From: Cryptomeria japonica
Taxonomy: Eukaryota; Streptophyta; Pinopsida; Cupressales; Cupressaceae
Reading direction: 5' to 3'
Length of the DNA: 64,000 nt
NCBI RefSeq assembly: GCF_030272615.1
Contig: NC_081412.1
Coordinates: 102,476,796 to 102,540,795, forward strand
Shown: one piece after another, positions 38,301 through 50,243 of the stretch
How the letters are laid out: every line of letters begins with the position of its first letter
Numbering within the stretch: position 1 is the stretch's first letter
Notes under the pieces: generated by a model
Databases searched by the model: none
What the model was told of the DNA's origin: nothing
Seen by the model: the letters and a program-made list of their open reading frames with translations, nothing else
Made by a program: the position numbers and the translations under genes

Positions 38301-39468
38301 ACTTGAAGAGGAGGTGTATATTGAGCAACCAAATGGGTTTTCCCTATCTGAAGACAGTGACATGGTATGTAGGCTACATAAAGACTTATATGGTCTTAAG
38401 CAGGCACCTAGAGCATGGTATGAGCGTCTGCATTCCCATCTTGTGAAGATTGGATTTGAGAGAACAAGTGAAGCTAGCAATATCTACTTGAAGTCTGAAG
38501 GAGATCAGATCCTGATCTGTGAGGTATTTGTTGATGACATTAACTTTGGTGGAGATGACAAGATGAGTCATGAGTTTGCTGATGAGATGAAGAAAGAGTT
38601 TGAAATGTCACTCATAGGGGAGATTAAATTCTTCATTGGACTGTAGATCCAGCAGATGATAGAAGGAATCTTTATCACTCAGTCCAAGTATGTCAAAGAG
38701 GTGATGAAGACCTTTGGCATGGAAGATAGCAAACCGGTTGGTGTTCCGATGGTGACCGATTGTAAACTATCCAAAGAAGATGACTCAACATTGATCGATG
38801 AGAGGGAATATTGGTCAATGATTGGTAAGTTGCATTATGTAGTGCATAGTAGACCGGATATTGCACATGCAATTGGCATTACTGGAAGATTACAAAAAAG
38901 CCCAAGAGAATCCCACTTGGTTGCAGTCAAGCGGATTCTTAGGTATCTGAACAAAACTATTGAATATGGATTGTGGTATCCATATAGCAAGGATTTCAAC
39001 TTGAAAGTATACACAGATGCTGATTGGGCAGGCAATATAGATGATCGAAAAAGCACAACCGATGGTGCATTCTTTCTCTATGGTAGACCAGTCTCATGGA
39101 TGAGTAAAAAACAGAGTTGTATCTCTCAGTCTAAAGCGGAAGCAGAGTATGTTGCAGCTTTCATGAACTGCACTCAGACAATTTGGATGAAGCATGTATT
39201 AAATGTCTTCAAAGTTTCTGTATCTGAACTGGTAAGTATATTTTGTGACAATACTAGTGCAATTAATATCTCCAAGAATCCGGTTTTACATTCTAGAACC
39301 AAGCACTTTGAGCTTAAGTATCATTTCTTGAGGGAAAAGGTTCAAAACAAAGATATTGCACTGGAACATGTTTCCAGTCAGGAGCAATTAGTAGACATAT
39401 TCACCAAGCCTCTCCCAAAGGCTACATTTATGTACTTAAGAGGTGAATTAGGGGTGTTGCCCCTTTAG
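35399..39468 (+). pseudogene. gag-pol of element G (near full length, one frameshift)
   Basis: The best preserved polyprotein in the window: one frame from MMKREGPKFN at 35,399 to about 37.26 kb, a small indel in integrase at the expected PQQNG motif, then one frame to 39,468. Gag has a UBN2-type region and the knuckle YFSCNHIGHIAVNC (first Cys lost). Protease reads WIIDNGCSHHMIGD near 36.44 kb, where the active-site DSG is now DNG. Integrase has MILTDDCSRMMWV and RTDQEGVF. Reverse transcriptase has [10 protein letters not shown] near 38.27 kb and [10 protein letters not shown] near 38.53 kb. RNase H has YTDADWAGNIDDRKST and FTKPLPK. Stops are nearly all TAG at glutamine positions (for example SVA TAG LND and FIGL TAG IQQ), plus one TAG for Trp in FSIW. 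Confidence 0.93.
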
Positions 39469-39725
39469 GAGGTGAACTAAAGGTATATGCTCCACATCAT
39501 TCAAGTATTGCATAGTCAAATTTTTCTTCAGGATTGATTTGTTGAAGGATGCTACTCCTCAGGGGGAGTAGCATAATGGAACAAGGAAGCTTGTGCCTCT
39601 ACTTTGGCATTGTTGTCAAAGGGGGAGAAGATGTGAAGCAAAGAAGATATCTACATAAATTTGGGGAGAAGATGTGAAGCAGAGAGATATCTTTGTATAT
39701 TGCCATCAATGCCAAAAGGGGAGAT

Positions 39726-41213
39726 TGTTGGCATTATGTGAACCGGTATGTGAACATAATGACATTGTATGTTGTCATTGATGTCAATATGCTGAAGAGG
39801 TGAGAACCGACATATGTGAGAACCGATGTAACACTGTGAACCGAAATTTGTGTCAAAGTGAAGCGGTGTGTTTGTTCAAGGTAAACTAGCATATGGTTAT
39901 GGGAACTGACACATGGAAGCGTTGTATGACTACTAGTTGGTAGTCTCAACTTTAGGGTTTCTGGTTGAAGTGCCTCAAGCCTGTGTGGCTCAACTGGTGA
40001 CTTTGTGTGATGAGTTAGCATGGTAACGAAGAATAGATTGTGTTGCCACGTAAGCCTTGTGCGCATGAAGGATCTTGCATGAAGGAGATTGTTCCTATCT
40101 ACCTTGGGAATGTGCGAAGTCTGTAAAACGGTGATAATGTGTGATGGGTTATCAGCCGCCATGAAATCGGTGGAAATTGATGATGGAGAATGTCTTGAGA
40201 TTGGATCAAGAACTGTTGCATTTAATGCAGTGTGCTCAATGGTCAGGATTGAACCGTTTGAATTATTTAACGTAATAGGTTTTAGGGTTTAGGGTTTATG
40301 CTATCGACCTATCTATTTTCCTAGAAGGTCGATGTTGTGATTCTTTCTGAGGTTGTTGGCAAAAGTTGTGTGTGTATCCAAGAGAAGGGATACGTGATTC
40401 TTTTTAGACCAAAAGGAGAGAAGTGATACCTGCAGAGTGTAAGTGCAGAAGGTGAAGATGAGCTTAAGTGGACCTGCATTGGCATTGAGTGTTGTTACCA
40501 AATCATTGTAATACCTGTTGATCTCTAACCACTTCAATAATTGAGAAATCCCTTAATAGGGTAGCTTTAATAGGCTTGCTATAAATCCTTTAACAGGGTG
40601 ACTCAAAACCATTGAGTTCTTGAAATCCTCTAACAAGGTAACCTTTAACAAGGTTTAACCCTTAACCAAGTATTCTTGCCATCCCTTAACTGGGTGATCC
40701 CTAACAGGATCGGTTCCTAACAGAACCTATTGTATCATTTCTTAACCAGACAAGGCTCCTAATAGAGCGGACTTCTAAAGAGTTCAAAAACAAGCTTGTG
40801 GGTATTCATCCCCATCATGGTTTTTCCCTGCTAGGTTTCCATGTGAAAAATATGTGTGTTATGTGTGATGTCTTCTTCATGTGATGCTTTGTTGTTTTCT
40901 GTCAAGCAGTGAATCTTGTCGATCTAGTTGCTCATATGTATATCTTTGGTGGTAGATTACCTATTCATGCATTAGGGTGAAAAGGAAATGAAGTGTTAGA
41001 TTGTATGAGAAGATAAGTGTTAGCCGGTTTGTGCTTGTCTCAGTTATTGTAGGTTTTGCTGGTTGTACTCTATTTGAGAACCGGTGTCACTGTTTGTCTG
41101 TCAATGCATAGAGTCTACAGACAAACCGGTTCAAGAGTGTGTTTTTTGTCTGTACTGATTCACCCCCCCTGTCAGTACCGGTTGGGTACTACTCATTCAT
41201 CATTGTGTTATCA
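39726..41213 (+). repeat. 3' LTR of element G
   Basis: 1488 bases matching 33,841-35,327, immediately after the polypurine tract and followed by AGGGG. Confidence 0.95.
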
Positions 41214-41218
41214 AGGGG

Positions 41219-42109
41219 AAAAACCACAGTGGGAAACCTTACCCACAGTCAAATGATACTACTACAGATAGTAAGTGTATACAAATGGGGTCTGCACATG
41301 CAAAAATGCCAACCGCCTAGAGCTCATTGCTCAATCACAAAATAGGAGTCACACTGACTATAGTTGGATGGTTAAATCCAATGACAATGTACTACTTCAA
41401 TGTAGCATCTGCAATGCTGGATTCAGTACCAGTTTAAGCTCTAAACATGAGTGCCAAACACCTTCATAACCTTCCTTCAACTTTCAGATAATATCTGCAT
41501 GATTCACACAAGGATCTTCTTAGTTTCTCTCTTCAATATTCGCACACACTCATCTGTTACATCTCTCAAATGAGATCTTACATTTATTTATACAAAACCT
41601 AAGACCTTAACATTAGGTCAGCTCCCTAAAGATATTACATTTAAATCAATTACAAATAAGTCTTGATGTGATACAATATGTCGGCCTCAATACATTTACA
41701 CAATATCCAATCAATAAACCATTTCCAAAATGTGTCATGCTCATCTAGAACAGGATATCTTGTACCGGTCCATAACCTAGACCTATCTGCCGGTAAAGGC
41801 AAATATGTCAACCCGACTTGACCAATAAGAAAAACACCAAATCCAAACATCCAATCCAAGTCTTCGACATAACCAAAATGATCTCTATATGATAACAAGT
41901 CATCATTAACTTCCTGAGCTTCTGGTGAAACATATACGTGTGACTGTGCATAAGCCACTAACCATGCCGATGAACACAGTGTGTCAGTTCAACAACAAAC
42001 CAATATAAGCAGAATGCCAAAACAACAATGTAGACCTCCAGAAGGATAAGTGTTGACATCAATGACAAAACCAATGCAACACATGACGAAGTCATCCATA
42101 ATACCAACA
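41219..42109 (-). repeat. 3' LTR of element E, inner part
   Basis: Resumes at AAAAACCACAGTGGG after the AGGGG duplication of G and ends ATACCAACA beside the polypurine tract. Matches the corresponding part of 46,284-47,418. Confidence 0.92.
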
Positions 42110-42451
42110 ATCTCCCCCTTTGGAATTGATGGCAACACTAGATGGAAAAACATCTAAGTACCAAAAACAGAATGCCAAATACCAATAAACCAACAATCTC
42201 CCAAAATAGATCAATACCAGAAATCAAAACCAAAATACATCTCTCCAAGTAGAATGTTCATCTCTCCCCAAAGTACAAAAGTTTTTCCATAGATATCTCT
42301 CCCCCTTTGACATCAATTGTCAAAGCAGTTAAGAATCAAAATCAGAACTTAACATACAACTAACTACTCCCCCTGAGAAGTAGCTCTCCTTCATCAAAGC
42401 CAGAAAGATTTTTCTGTTAGTCCCTATTGGTTTGATGCCAATCTTCATCAT

Positions 42452-45400
42452 TCAAGTCTCTATCGGTGGGGAAATTACCCCAAGCTGCTCTCTGAGATAT
42501 TCAAATATTTCCTTAGGCAAAGGCTTTGTAAAGATATTTGTAGTTTGCTCTTTGGTATTCACATAAACCAATCTTACTTCATTTGCTTCTACATTCTCTT
42601 TTAGAAAATTGTACTTAATAGAAACATGCTTTGTCTTAGAGTGAAATACTGGATTCTTTGATATATCAATTGCTATTGAGATATCACAATAAATAATTAC
42701 CGGTTCTTTGCATTTTACCTTTATATCCTTCAACATTTGCTTAATCCATAATACCTGAGTACAATTAGTTGTTGTTGTAACATATTTTGCTTCTGTTGTA
42801 GATAATAATGTACAACTTTGCTTCTTGTTGATCCATGAAATCAATCTTCTACCAAGAAAGAATGCAATGCCAGTGGTACTCTTTATGTCATCTACATCTC
42901 CTATCCAATTTGAATCTGTATATGCACATAAGTCAAAATTGTCATTCTTAGGATACCATAAACCAAGATTTGTTGTGCCTTGTAGGTACCATAAACCAAA
43001 ATTTTCTTTAGGATTGCTTTGGAATCTTGAAACAATACATACTGCATTCATTATATCAGGTTTGGTTTGGGTCAAATACAGTAATCTTCCAATCATATAT
43101 TTGTACCTTGTTGGATTTATAGGAGTTGAATCATCCTTTAATGTCAATTTATCTGCTGTAGTCATAGGAGTACTTACCGGTTTGGAGTTTTCCATACCAA
43201 ATTTCTTCAAAATTTCCTTCAAGTATTTTGTTTGACATATGAATATACCTTTATCCGTTTGTGAAATCTGCAAACCTAAAAAAAAATTATCTCTCCAATC
43301 ATAGACATTTCAAATTCTTCCTGCATCTTGTTAGCAAAGTCTTTACATAATTCCTCTTCACCTCCAAAAATGATGTCATCCACAAATACTTCAATAACCA
43401 AAATGTCATCATTGGTAATTTTGTAATACAAGTTACTGTCAGCATTACCTTTTGTGTATCCAAGCTTTAGAAGATATTTATCCAATCTAGCATACCAAGC
43501 TCTGGGAGCTTGCTTCAATCCATATAAAGCTTTCCTTAATCTGCAAACCATATCCTTATCATCTATCAAAGAAAATCCATCAGGCTATTCAATGTAAACT
43601 TTTTCTTCAAGATCTCCATTCAAAAATGCACATTTTACATCCATTTGGTAAACTTTATAGTTCTTATGAGTTGCAAATGCAAGAAATAGTCTAACTGCTT
43701 CAATTTTGGCTACCAGTGCAAAAGTTTCATTATAATCAATCTGTGAATAAAATTTACAAACTAATATTGCTTTGTTCCTGATTACTTCACCATCTTCATT
43801 AAGTTTATTTCTATATACCCATTTAGTTCCAATTACATTTTTGTCTTTAGGTCGGGGAACTAATGTCCAAGTATTGTTCTTTTCAATCCGTTCTATCTTC
43901 ACATTAGTACTTTCAATGATTTTCTGCAATCTTTTATTATAACATCTATATGCCTTGCTTCTAGATGAATAATCAAGAAATATTCCTTCATCACTTCTAG
44001 GATCAAATTTGCCAATAGACTCATCTCTCCTAATATAGCATTTGCTTCCAAATATTCTGAAATATTTAAGAGTAGGAGTATGACCAAATCATAGTTCATA
44101 AGGGGTCTTGTCAGTTTCACTTTTGATGTGAACTATGTTGAAAGTGTAAACGACTGTATTCACTACTTCTCTCCTGTACACATGAGGTAGATTTGCTTCC
44201 ATCATCATGGTTCTTGCTACATCCAGAATAGTTATGTTCTTCCTTTCCACAACTCCATTTTGTTGAGGTGTTTGGGGTGCTGATAGTTGTCTTTTGATTC
44301 CATTCAATTCGCAGAATGCATTAAATTCTCTAGATGTAAATTCTCCTCCTTGATCAAATCTCAAACATTTGATTTTCTTGACGGTTTCATTCTCTACCAT
44401 TGGCTTATATATCTTGAATTTCCCAAAAGCTTATGGTTTCTCCCTGAGAATAGTAACCCACCACATTCTAGAATAATCATAAATTATTAGCATAAAGTAT
44501 CTATCACCCTGAAGACTTCTTGTTCTTGCCAGACCACATAAATCAGTATGAATTAAATCAAGAATATTATTGGATTTCTCAGAAATGCTTTTAAAATGTA
44601 GTTCTAGCTTGCTTTCCCATTTGGAATTCCCTACATACCAGATTATGAGGTTTCAAAATATGAGGTAAATCCCTTACTGCCTTAGTTGAACTAATCTTTA
44701 CAATGCAATCAAAATTCACATGACAGAGTCTCTTATACCATAACCAACTTTCATCAATGTGTGCAATCAAACATGTCTTATCACTGGTATTCAAATGAAA
44801 GATATTACCTTTAGTCTGATTACCGGTTGCAATCTCCAATCTAGTTCTATTTATGATTTTGCATTTACCATTCTTGAATTGTAACTGAAATACTTTTTCC
44901 AGTAACTGACCAACAATCAAAAGATTATGCTTTAAACCTTCTACATAATAAACATTGCTAGTATTGTGCTTATCATCCAAAGATATAGTGCCTCTTCCTT
45001 TGATTAAACAAGCTTTGTCATCTTCAAATCTTACTAGACCTTCATTACATTCTTGAAATGACAAGAATTTTCTTTTATCACTAGTCATATGATGTGAGCA
45101 TCCACTATCAATGATCTATTCATCTTTTTTTTCAATTTTTGCTTCCAGTGCCTGTACTACTGATTTGACAATAAGTGTCAGTTGATCTTCATTTATTGCA
45201 ACAAATGCCCATCCATTATCTACTAGATCTTCATCTAAATAGTTTGTAACACCTTCATCTGCATAGTAACATGACTTATCTCTATATTTCTTAAATTTGT
45301 ATCTTTGATATTCAGGGTTAGGCTAATATGTTGTTTTTGCTTCCTCCCTTAGTCTTGCATGTCTATCAGGACACCTAGATGTTATATGACCAATTTTATT

Positions 45401-46225
45401 ATAATTAAAACATTTGAAAGGTGCTTTACCTTCATACTTACTTCCTACTGGACCTTTAGGCATCTTCCTTGCAAATAGTGCTTCAAGATCTTCAAGTTCT
45501 TCATTTTCTCTTCTCATATCTTCAAGTTCTTTTGCATAAAGTGCTTTCCAATTAGTTTTGTCAAATGATGATGATGATGCTTTGAAAGCTATATCAATAT
45601 TGACTGTGGCAACAAGACCAAATTCCTCAAGCTCAAATGCTGAAAGTTTTCCAACCAAGGTATCTCTAGATACTAAGGTATTAGGCATTGTTCTCAACTC
45701 ATTAATAGCAACCACTTTCATTTTGTAAGTCGATGGAAAAGATCTTAAAACTTTAGAAACAATTTCATCTTCACTTAAAAATCCTCCACAACATTGTATT
45801 CCTAAAACAATTTCATTAACTCTTTCTATAAATGTAGAAATTCTTTCATCTTTTTCCATTTTTAATTTTTCATACCTGACCCGGTAACATTCCAGTTTTG
45901 CAATTTTGATAGTGGTATCTCCTTCATTCAATGTTTCCATTTTATCCCAAATAGCTTTTGCAGTAGATCGATCTGATAATCCCATGATTTTCTGATCTGA
46001 TAATGCACTCAGAAGTGCTTCTCTTGCTTTGAAATCATTCTCCAAGTCCTTATCCAATGTTGGTGGATGAGGGATATTTGGAGTAGGACCAACATAGCCA
46101 TTCTTAGTAACATCCAATATATCTCTTCCAATGCAGTTTAGATGTGTTTCCATTCTAATCTTCCATATACCATAATTAGTTCCATCAAGTTTAGGACTGT
46201 CCTTCCTAAAAATATTTGTTGCCAT
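42452..46225 (-). pseudogene. gag-pol of element E (decayed, internal in-frame deletion)
   Basis: Gag starts MATNIFRKDS at 46,225. It has a UBN2-type region (LDGTNYGIWKIRM) and the knuckle CFNYNKIGHITSRC (second Cys changed), and ends at a TAG at 45,323. Protease IIDSGCSHHMTSD lies near 45.1 kb, preceded by TAG where Trp is expected. Integrase motifs RFDQGGEF and PQQNG lie near 44.3 kb. Between integrase and reverse transcriptase, ESTNVKI is joined directly to RIEKNNTW near 43.89 kb, an in-frame loss of about 350 bases relative to C. Reverse transcriptase keeps MDVKCAFLNG and VFVDDIIFGG. RNase H (YTDSNWIGDVDD, FTKPLPK) runs to 42,452. Confidence 0.9.
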
Positions 46226-46283
46226 TAGGATCTCCTCAAGCTGTTAGGCTTTTGCAAAAATAGGACTATGCTCTGATACCAAT

Positions 46284-47418
46284 TGTTAGGAACCGGGAAG
46301 GACAACTGAGAGGGGGGGTGAATTAGTTGTGAACCAGTTGTCAATAAATTATAACCCAAAAAAATTTATTCCGACTTAAAACTCAGTGTTGATAAAACAA
46401 ACTTTAATGTCGATAAAATAGATTAACTATTATAGCAGTACCAGTACAACTTAATGCATGAAACAGAAAGGAAAACAACATCCACAACACATGACACATA
46501 TATTTTGACATGGAAACCTTGTAAGGGAAAAAGTACGATGGGAAACCTTACCCATAATCAGATGATACCACTGCAAATAGTAAGTGTATACAAATGGGGT
46601 CTACACATGCAGAAAGGCCACCCGCCTAGAGCTCACTGCTCAATCACAAAATAGGATTCACAATGACTACAGTTGGATGGTTAAATCCAATGACAATGTA
46701 CTACTTCAATATAGCATCTGCAATGCTAGATTCAGTACCGGTTTAAGCTCTAAACATGAGTTCCAAACACTTTCATAACCTTCCTCCAACCTTCAGATAA
46801 TATCTATGTGATTCGCACAAGGATCTGCTTATTTTCGCTCTTCAATATTCGCACACACTCATCTGTTACATCTCTCAAATGAGATCTTATATTTATTTAT
46901 ACAAAACCTAAGACCTTAACATTAGGTCAGCTCCCTAAAGATATTACATTTAAATCAATTTCAAATAAGTCTTGATGCAATACAATATGTTGGCCTCGAT
47001 ACATTTACACAATATCCAATCAATAAACCATTTCCAAAACGTGTCGTGTTGATCTGGAACATGATATCTTGTACCGGTCCATAACCTAGACCTATTTGTT
47101 GGTAAAGGAAAATATGTCAACCCGATTAGACCAATAAGAAAAACACCAAATCCAAACATCCAATCCATGTCTTTGACATAACCAAAATGATATCCATATA
47201 ATAACAAGTCATCATTAACTTCCAGAGTCATCGGTGAAACATATACTGGTGACTATGCATAAGCCACTAACCATGTCGGTTAACACAGTGTGTCAGTTCA
47301 ACAACAAACCTATATAACCAAAGTGCCAAAACAACAATGTAGACCTCTAGAAAAATAAGTGTTGACATCAATGACAAAACCAATGCAACACATGATGAAG
47401 TCATCCATAATACCAACA
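46284..47418 (-). repeat. 5' LTR of element E
   Basis: 1135 bases, plus-strand ends TGTTAGGAACC and ATACCAACA, next to the primer site and followed by the CCATC duplication. Confidence 0.93.
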
Positions 47419-47423
47419 CCATC

Positions 47424-48911
47424 CACCTAAAATTATGCATGTCTATAGCAAACTTTTACAAATATTGCAACTTGATTGGAATGATAATATTGACTTTGAA
47501 TTTCTATGTGAAGACTAAATGTATAGTTCTCAGAGAAATCTACAATTGAAAGAATACAACCTGGTGGAAAATAATTCTTTGAGTCATGAAACTGTTCAGC
47601 CTACCATCTTGCACCCTGAAAATGTTGGATACGTGGATATATCATATTATGAAATCTATCTATAAACTGAATGTAGGGCAATTCACTCTCTTTCAACATA
47701 ATTATTTTGGATTCAGTTCCTGACTTAGTTTGGTATGTCTCATATTCAAATATCTTTCATATTACTAGCACATGGATATCAATATTCTCAGTTTGCAACA
47801 CAAACTTAATCAAAACTCCACAATCATTGCATTTACCTTTTATACATTGTATTTTGAACTCATTTGAATTTTCTAATTTATCACATAAAATAGACTTCAC
47901 AAATTGTGTTGTACTGTAGGAATGACTATATTTGGATTAATTGTTGCCATGAACTTCTTATATGATTGCAAGTGTAGATGAAATTTAACATGATTTCGAC
48001 AACAACAATTTTCACGTACCTTATTTATGTGTACAAAGCAAGGATGCAATCTCTCAAACATCTTTTGGCAAATCTTAACATCTGAAAATTCTTTCTTGAA
48101 TGCTTCAAATAATTCACTTTGTGTTGTATCTAGAAATTTTTTTGGATATGTAATCTTTTTACCATCTTCATCTATCATCTGTATAGTGTCCCTTCTATTG
48201 GAAGAAACATGAGAGTGGTTGGTCCAATAATCAGTGACCTGTCTTTTTACATCTTCAAAAATTATGTCTTTTCTAGGAACCCTATAAATATTTACCCAAT
48301 TCTTTTCAATGTTTTCATCCGATATATTTCTCTTCCTCATGTATCTTTGAACAGTTCTTCTAGATACATGCATCAATTGAGAAATTACCTTAACTTGATT
48401 TCTACGAGTCAATTTCTTACTAGTAATCATAGTCATCAATGCTCTATCCTTGACTTGTGTTAATACAATTCAATGCTTCTTGTAAATTTTCAATTATAGT
48501 TTCTTTTACTAATGTATATGGAGACCTTTTCTTATTATCAACACCCAACAACTCCAAAACAGGGGTCATTTCCCTTTTCCTAAATAACTTAGCAAATAAT
48601 TGTGCTCTTTCAATAATAGACTTATTTTTAAAATAATCATTCCACAATTTCTTACAATGCAATTTTAATATGCTTTCAAGTATCATATCTTTAGATGGAA
48701 TTTTATTGAAAAGGCTATCTTCATCCACTTCCATCAAATTTTTCATACTAGAATTATTTTTCTAACTTGGGCATGTACCAATTTCATCTCGTACCTGAGT
48801 AGATGTTTCTTGAACATCAACAAATTGTTGTTGACTATGTTTTGCATGAACTTTCATCTTATCATCCCTTTTACGATCATACAACCTTGATCTAGTCATC
48901 TTATTACCCAT
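47424..48911 (-). pseudogene. Transposase-like gene, N-terminal part and first catalytic motifs
   Basis: The start chosen is the ATG at 48,911 (MGNKMTRSRL). The N-terminal third is unknown. Near 48.4 kb comes a helix-turn-helix-like segment (LMHVSRRTVQRYM), then WTNHSHVSSNRRD, CFVHINKVRENCCCRNHV and a zinc-ligand-like KGKCNDCG. The core blocks GARW.AEQFHDSKNY, ILSIVDFSENYTF, LHIEIQSQYY and QVAIFVKV end near 47.44 kb at element E. The frame is broken by TAG at 48,762, a 1-base shift near 48.45 kb, another near 47.9 kb, a TGA near 47.79 kb and TAG in ARW-TAG. The VDFSENY aspartate with WSDG downstream suggests a DDE-type transposase. The family name is uncertain, and a domesticated host gene cannot be excluded. 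Confidence 0.72.
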
Positions 48912-50020
48912 TACAAAAAAATATTTAGATCTTCAAAATTTTGTGCTTTGAACGTAAAAACACAAACATGCAAATGTACCATATATAAGAAAAAAACATT
49001 TTTGTTTGCAACTTTCAAGTTATTTTAAATTATAGAAGTTATCTATACATATATATACTTATCATAACAATGTTAGAGTTAAATCTATAAATAGACTTCA
49101 TTTGTAAACTATGAACTACAAAAGTTATATAGTTACTTTTCCTTGTTCTTAACAAACAAAATATAATTAATGAAATGTATTTAATTTTGCATTCTTAAAC
49201 TTTATACATTGAATAAATGAAACATATGTAAATTTTATCCATTTAGATCATTTGACTTGAACTCCAATTTTTAAAATTTAGAAAATGAAAAAATAACGTT
49301 CAAGAAATAAGAGTAAGAAATTAAGTCTAGTTGGATTCTACATTCGACTATGAAATATACATATGAACGTGATTTAATAAGATTAATTGCTTGAAATCTA
49401 GTAGCTAATATATTAGAGAATTTGAGTCAAGTATTAGTTTCAAAAAAATTATAATTAAGTACTAAATAGTGTTGAATATACTCAATTCCATTAGTGTTTA
49501 ATATATATTTTACAAATTCACTATTTAGTTCTTTTAAGTATGCAAATAAGAATGAATCTACGCATATATATGAACATGTATAAATGAATCTATACATGTA
49601 AATAAAAAGATTCAAGATAAGATACACATGATTGAAACTACAATTAACGTTTAATATTAAAAAAATTAAAAATAAAGTGTAATATAATATACTTGAAAAT
49701 AAATGATTGAATCCACAATTAATGATTAATAAAATAAAGTTTAATTAAATCTAAAAAATATAAATAGTTTTCAAAAAACCTTCAAATATTTGTATATTTG
49801 AACATAATTGAAAAAATAACTTAAAATAACATAATTGAAAATAAATTATTGAAGCCCAATTAACGAATAATAAAATAAAGTTTAAAAAAATCTAAAAAAT
49901 ATTTAATTTCCAAAAAAACATCTAATATTGTAAATTAAGCATGATTGAAAAAAATAATTTAAAATAACATACTTGGAAAGGGTACACACCTTCGAAAAAA
50001 AAAATCAAAATCTTCGCCCC
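48912..50020 (-). other. AT-rich leader region of the transposase-like gene
   Basis: Very AT-rich, with no coding signal. If transcription starts near 50.0 kb on the minus strand, a short first exon could end at the donor TTCCAA/GTATGTT (49,972), and an intron of about 1 kb would end shortly before the ATG at 48,911. This mirrors the untranslated first exon proposed at the left end. Confidence 0.35.
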
Positions 50021-50027
50021 TTTATAA
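50021..50027 (-). promoter_or_regulatory. Candidate TATA box of the transposase-like gene
   Basis: On the minus strand AGCTTATAAAGGGGCG, in a small GC island within AT-rich DNA, about 1.1 kb upstream of the start codon and about 50 bases upstream of a GT splice donor. A second TATA-like word (CATATAAAATAA) lies near 50,154. Confidence 0.4.
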
Positions 50028-50243
50028 GCTTCCCGCTCGCTCCAAAATGCCACTTTATTTGAGAAAAAAAATGATTTTATTCAAAAATTACTTTTATTAT
50101 TTTTGCATTTGATTGAAATTGATTTTTTTATTGGAAAAAAATATTATTTTATATGGGGTTGAAGTGACCAGTCGCTTGTACGACCGGTCGCGTCGGCCTC
50201 CATAGTTTCAACCAGAAGGGTTCCGGTCGAAAAGGGTTCCACC

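Larger units (their letters stand above)
33841..41213 (+). mobile_element. Element G: SIRE-like copia retrotransposon inside the LTR of element E
   Basis: Complete plus-strand copy of 7.4 kb with a perfect AGGGG duplication (33,836-33,840 and 41,214-41,218). 5' LTR 33,841-35,327, primer site TGGTATCAGAGC at 35,330-35,341, polypurine tract AAAAGGGGAGAT ending at 39,725, 3' LTR 39,726-41,213. LTR identity is about 93 percent over 225 bases by eye. It is inserted in an LTR of E, so it is younger than E. Confidence 0.95.
33592..47418 (-). mobile_element. Element E: SIRE-like copia retrotransposon in a transposase exon, split by G
   Basis: Minus-strand copy with a perfect CCATC duplication (33,587-33,591 and 47,419-47,423). 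5' LTR 46,284-47,418; primer site on the minus strand at about 46,271-46,283 (TTGGTATCAGAGC); internal 42,110-46,283; polypurine tract at 42,110-42,122. 3' LTR 33,592-33,840 plus 41,219-42,109, interrupted by element G. Same family as element C, opposite orientation. LTR identity is about 90 percent over 165 bases by eye. Confidence 0.93.

Noticed and set aside
26209-39468. Stop-codon reassignment (TAG read as Gln) or C-to-U RNA editing
   Set aside because: The same frames also contain frameshifts, TAA and TGA stops, lost zinc ligands and altered protease sites, and the LTR pairs show the same transitions in non-coding sequence. DNA-level decay is the simpler explanation.
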